Of a stretch of DNA of 64,000 nt, positions 61,857 to 64,000 are shown in pieces. The stretch is from Rhodospirillales bacterium (GTDB taxonomy: Bacteria > Pseudomonadota > Alphaproteobacteria > Rhodospirillales > SHVU01). The notes below the pieces were generated by a model, which searched no databases, was not told the DNA's origin, and was given only the letters and a program-made list of their open reading frames with translations. The translations under genes and the position numbers were made by a program. The stretch spans positions 1 through 64,000 of the forward strand of contig SHVU01000005.1 in the NCBI GenBank assembly GCA_009691105.1, given 5' to 3'. The stretch's first letter is position 1. Every line of letters begins with the position of its first letter.

Positions 61857-62603
61857 GTGGACGACTCGTTTACGCTTTTCGCGGTCGCCTTCGCCGCGTT
61901 CCTGCTGGCTGGCCTCGTTAAGGGCGTCATTGGGCTCGGCCTTCCCGTCGTCGCCATCGGCCTCTTGGCGTTGGTGATGTCGCCGGCTCAGGCCGCGGCC
62001 CTTTTGGTCGTGCCGTCGTTGGTCACCAATATGTGGCAGGTGGTGGCCAGCCCGCAGTTCTTGGCGTTGACGCGTCGTCTCGGGCTCGTGCTCGTCGGCA
62101 TTGTTGCGGGCATCGGATTGAGCCCGTCGCTGCTCACCACCGACACGAGTGGTGGGGCGAGCTTTGCATTGGGCGTGGCCCTGGCGCTCTACGCGATCCT
62201 CGGATTAACCGCGGTTCGGTTTCAGATACCACCACGCGCCGAGCCCTGGGCCGGACCGCTGGTCGGTTTGGCGACGGGCGCGGTTGCGGCGGCTACCGGC
62301 ATCTTTGCGATTCCATCGGTGCCGTATCTGCAAGCGATCGGTCTTGAGAAAGACGATCTGGTCCAGGCCCTCGGTCTGATCTTCACCGTGTCGACGGTGG
62401 CGCTCGGCATCGTCCTGGCCCGCGATGGCGTCCTAAGCGTATCGACCGCCGGAGCGTCCTTGATGGCGCTCGTGCCGGCACTCGGCGGAATGGTCGCCGG
62501 CCAGCTGATCCGTTCGCGGATCAAGCCGGCCGTCTTCCGACTCATCTTTCTCTGGGGCCTGTTGGCGCTCGGCGTTCACCTCGCGGTGCGCGCCGCGCTG
62601 TAA
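61857..62603 (+). CDS. TauE/SafE-family sulfite/organic-anion exporter
   Basis: 248-residue integral membrane protein with GTG start. FAVAFAAFLLAGLVKGVIGLGLPVVAIGLL is the family start. Further helices are AAALLVVPSLVTNMW, ALGVALALYAILGLT, GLATGAVAAATGIFAIPSVPYL and FRLIFLWGLLALGVHLAV, giving about eight helices. Members export sulfite, sulfoacetate or similar anions. It converges on the LLM oxidoreductase. Confidence 0.85.
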   Translation: MDDSFTLFAVAFAAFLLAGLVKGVIGLGLPVVAIGLLALVMSPAQAAALLVVPSLVTNMWQVVASPQFLALTRRLGLVLVGIVAGIGLSPSLLTTDTSGGASFALGVALALYAILGLTAVRFQIPPRAEPWAGPLVGLATGAVAAATGIFAIPSVPYLQAIGLEKDDLVQALGLIFTVSTVALGIVLARDGVLSVSTAGASLMALVPALGGMVAGQLIRSRIKPAVFRLIFLWGLLALGVHLAVRAAL

Positions 62604-62621
62604 CCTTCGAGCGCCGTCGCG

Positions 62622-63584
62622 TTATTTTCCGACGAGCGGCTGGACCTTCTCGACGAAATAATCGAGGCGCTTAAGGGTCGAGGGCAGGTCGGCGCCGCGA
62701 ATGTTGACCATCATGTGGCGGACGCCCAACTCCCCGTAACGACGAATATCGCCGGCGATTTCTTGCGCCGTGCCCGAGAAGGCGCGGCGGGTGCCGTCGC
62801 TGGCCTTCTGGGCTTTGGTCTCGTCGTACCAGGTCGAGTAGTAGGCAAGATCCAGAGTCGCCGGATCACGGCCAGCCTCGCGAGCGAAGGTCTTCAGCCG
62901 GGCGACCGCGACGCCGAACCGCTCGGGCGTATCGAGCGGGAATTTCGGATTGGCGCCGATCGGGAACCAGCCGTCCGCGAACTTCGCGGCGCGCTTCATC
63001 GCCGGGTCGCTTTCGCCACCGACCCAGATCGGGGGATTCGGCTTCTGCACCGGCTTCGGCATGAAGTTAATGTCGCCAAACTTGACGTACTTGCCGTCGA
63101 AACGCGGGTCATCCTTGGTCCAAAGTTCGCGGAAGCCTTGAATGTATTCGGCGACGACCTTGCCGCGCTCGGCGAAGGGCGGGGCCTGAAGGGCTTCGAA
63201 TTCCTCGGCCATCCAACCGGCGCCGCAGCCGACGGTCAGCCGGCCATTGGTGAGGACGTCGATGGTGGCCAGCATCTTGGCGACCAAGAGGCAGGGCCGA
63301 TGCGGCACGACCATGACGCTGGTCAGCAGGCGGATCTTCTTGGTGACCGCCGCGAAATAGGCGAGGAGGCAAATCTGTTCCAGGTAGTCGCCTCCCTGGT
63401 GGACCCCTTCGAACTCGCCGTTCTCGGAATACGGGTACACCGGCGCGACGGTGCGCGGGACGATGACGTGATCGGACACGCCGGCATAGGTATAGCCAAG
63501 ATCCTCGGCATGCTTGACGATCTTGACCATGTTCTCGGCGGTGGCGAGTGCACCCCGCGTCGGAACGCTGAATCCATACTTCAT
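62622..63584 (-). CDS. LLM-class (luciferase-like) flavin/F420 oxidoreductase
   Basis: 320 residues from ATG 63584, which follows GGAGG with good spacing; an ATG at 63596 is the alternative, and the track ORF adds an implausible leader. TIM-barrel of the bacterial luciferase family: YGFSVPTRGALATAENMVKIV, YAGVSDHVIVPR, LLTSVMVVPHRPCLLVAKMLATIDVLTNGRLTVGCGAGWMAEEF. Uses F420 or FMN, which sequence cannot decide. Many act as desulfonating or alkane monooxygenases. Confidence 0.86.
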   Translation of the reverse strand: MKYGFSVPTRGALATAENMVKIVKHAEDLGYTYAGVSDHVIVPRTVAPVYPYSENGEFEGVHQGGDYLEQICLLAYFAAVTKKIRLLTSVMVVPHRPCLLVAKMLATIDVLTNGRLTVGCGAGWMAEEFEALQAPPFAERGKVVAEYIQGFRELWTKDDPRFDGKYVKFGDINFMPKPVQKPNPPIWVGGESDPAMKRAAKFADGWFPIGANPKFPLDTPERFGVAVARLKTFAREAGRDPATLDLAYYSTWYDETKAQKASDGTRRAFSGTAQEIAGDIRRYGELGVRHMMVNIRGADLPSTLKRLDYFVEKVQPLVGK

Positions 63585-63700
63585 GACGGCCTCCATGTTC
63601 CCCCACTCTTGGCGCAAAAATGGTCCGGACGGAAGGGGGATCGGGAATCGATTTTCAGGGGGCTGGCATGCTATGGATAGGGACCTTTGGGGAGGAACGA

Positions 63701-64000
63701 ATGCGCACTGCGATCGCACCATATGAATCGATGCGGCCCGTGGTCATGGGCACCCGCCACGCCGCTTCGGCGGGGCATTATTTGGCGACCGAAGCCGCGT
63801 TCCAAATCCTCGAAGCGGGCGGCAACGCCGTCGACGCGGGAGTCGCGGGCGGTCTTGCGCTCGGCGTTCTCGAAAGCGAATACGTCGGCATCGCTGGCGT
63901 CGCACCGATCCTCATTTATCTCGCCAAGACCGGCGAGGTCATCACGCTCGATGGCGTCGGTGGTTGGCCGAAGGCCGCGACCAGCGACTACTTCCAAAAG
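63701..64000 (+). CDS. Gamma-glutamyltransferase, N-terminal part (partial)
   Basis: ATG 63701 follows GGAGGAACGA, and the frame is open to the window edge (100 codons). It reads RHAASAGHYLATEAAFQILE, then AGGNAVDAGVAGGLALGVLESEYVGIAG and LDGVGGWPKAAT. This is the N-terminal pattern of gamma-glutamyltransferases and related cephalosporin acylases. The autocleavage Thr lies beyond the window. It shares a 116-base divergent region with the LLM gene. Confidence 0.88.
   Translation, partial: MRTAIAPYESMRPVVMGTRHAASAGHYLATEAAFQILEAGGNAVDAGVAGGLALGVLESEYVGIAGVAPILIYLAKTGEVITLDGVGGWPKAATSDYFQK

Noticed and set aside
1-64000. tRNA, rRNA, CRISPR, insertion sequences, integrases or attachment sites
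   Set aside because: None seen by eye: no cloverleaf, no regularly spaced repeats, no transposase or integrase motif among the translated ORFs.

Overview
The window is high-GC, tightly packed chromosomal DNA from an alphaproteobacterium. The left end has the alphaproteobacterial order tolB-pal-cpoB-tilS-ftsH-folP-glmM-thiD, which points to a Rhodospirillales-like organism. This placement is inferred from gene order and protein families; no rRNA is present.

Layout. (1) 1-8.85 kb: conserved housekeeping block covering the Tol-Pal envelope system, tRNA-Ile lysidine synthetase, FtsH protease, dihydropteroate synthase, phosphoglucosamine mutase and HMP-P kinase. (2) 8.85-12.6 kb: a cobalamin riboswitch leader, then a near-perfect Zur-type palindrome, then an Opp/Nik-type ABC importer (binding protein and two permeases, no ATPase seen). 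(3) 12.6-22.3 kb: panE, a GNAT acetyltransferase, a lipoprotein, and three broken genes (alaX, a TPR/SPOR lipoprotein, a secreted protein). These surround an intact sulfur-salvage set: CoA-binding protein, O-acetylhomoserine sulfhydrylase, RubisCO-like protein, cupin and an N-formylglutamate amidohydrolase-like enzyme. (4) 22.4-26.3 kb: a three-subunit molybdenum hydroxylase with a MoaD/ThiS-like protein. (5) 26.3-64 kb: a dense accessory catabolic region. It holds deacylase, SDR, a fused HcnABC-like dehydrogenase, bdhA, a ureidoglycolate-lyase-like protein, three DHDPS-family aldolases, two single-chain CoA-transferases, two acyl-CoA dehydrogenases, four MaoC-like proteins, two family III CoA-transferases, three tandem tautomerases, two PhyH dioxygenases, three aldo/keto reductases, a TRAP transporter, a PTE-like hydrolase, two COG0523 GTPases, a TauE/SafE exporter, an LLM oxidoreductase and the start of a gamma-glutamyltransferase.

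How the genes may work together. The RubisCO-like protein, cupin and sulfhydrylase match the methylthioadenosine-isoprenoid shunt known from Rhodospirillum rubrum, which recycles methanethiol to methionine. The right-hand region looks like a set of importers (TRAP, ABC), ring or amide hydrolases, aldolases and CoA-dependent oxidation modules for organic acids; its substrates cannot be read from sequence. Metal homeostasis recurs: the cobalamin riboswitch, the Zur-like box, two COG0523 GTPases and a small CxxC protein.

Most neighbouring genes overlap by 1-4 bases at stop/start junctions or nearly touch, so only a few regulatory gaps exist. No tRNA, rRNA, insertion sequence, integrase or CRISPR array was found. 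All start choices and functions come from reading motifs by eye; no database search was run.
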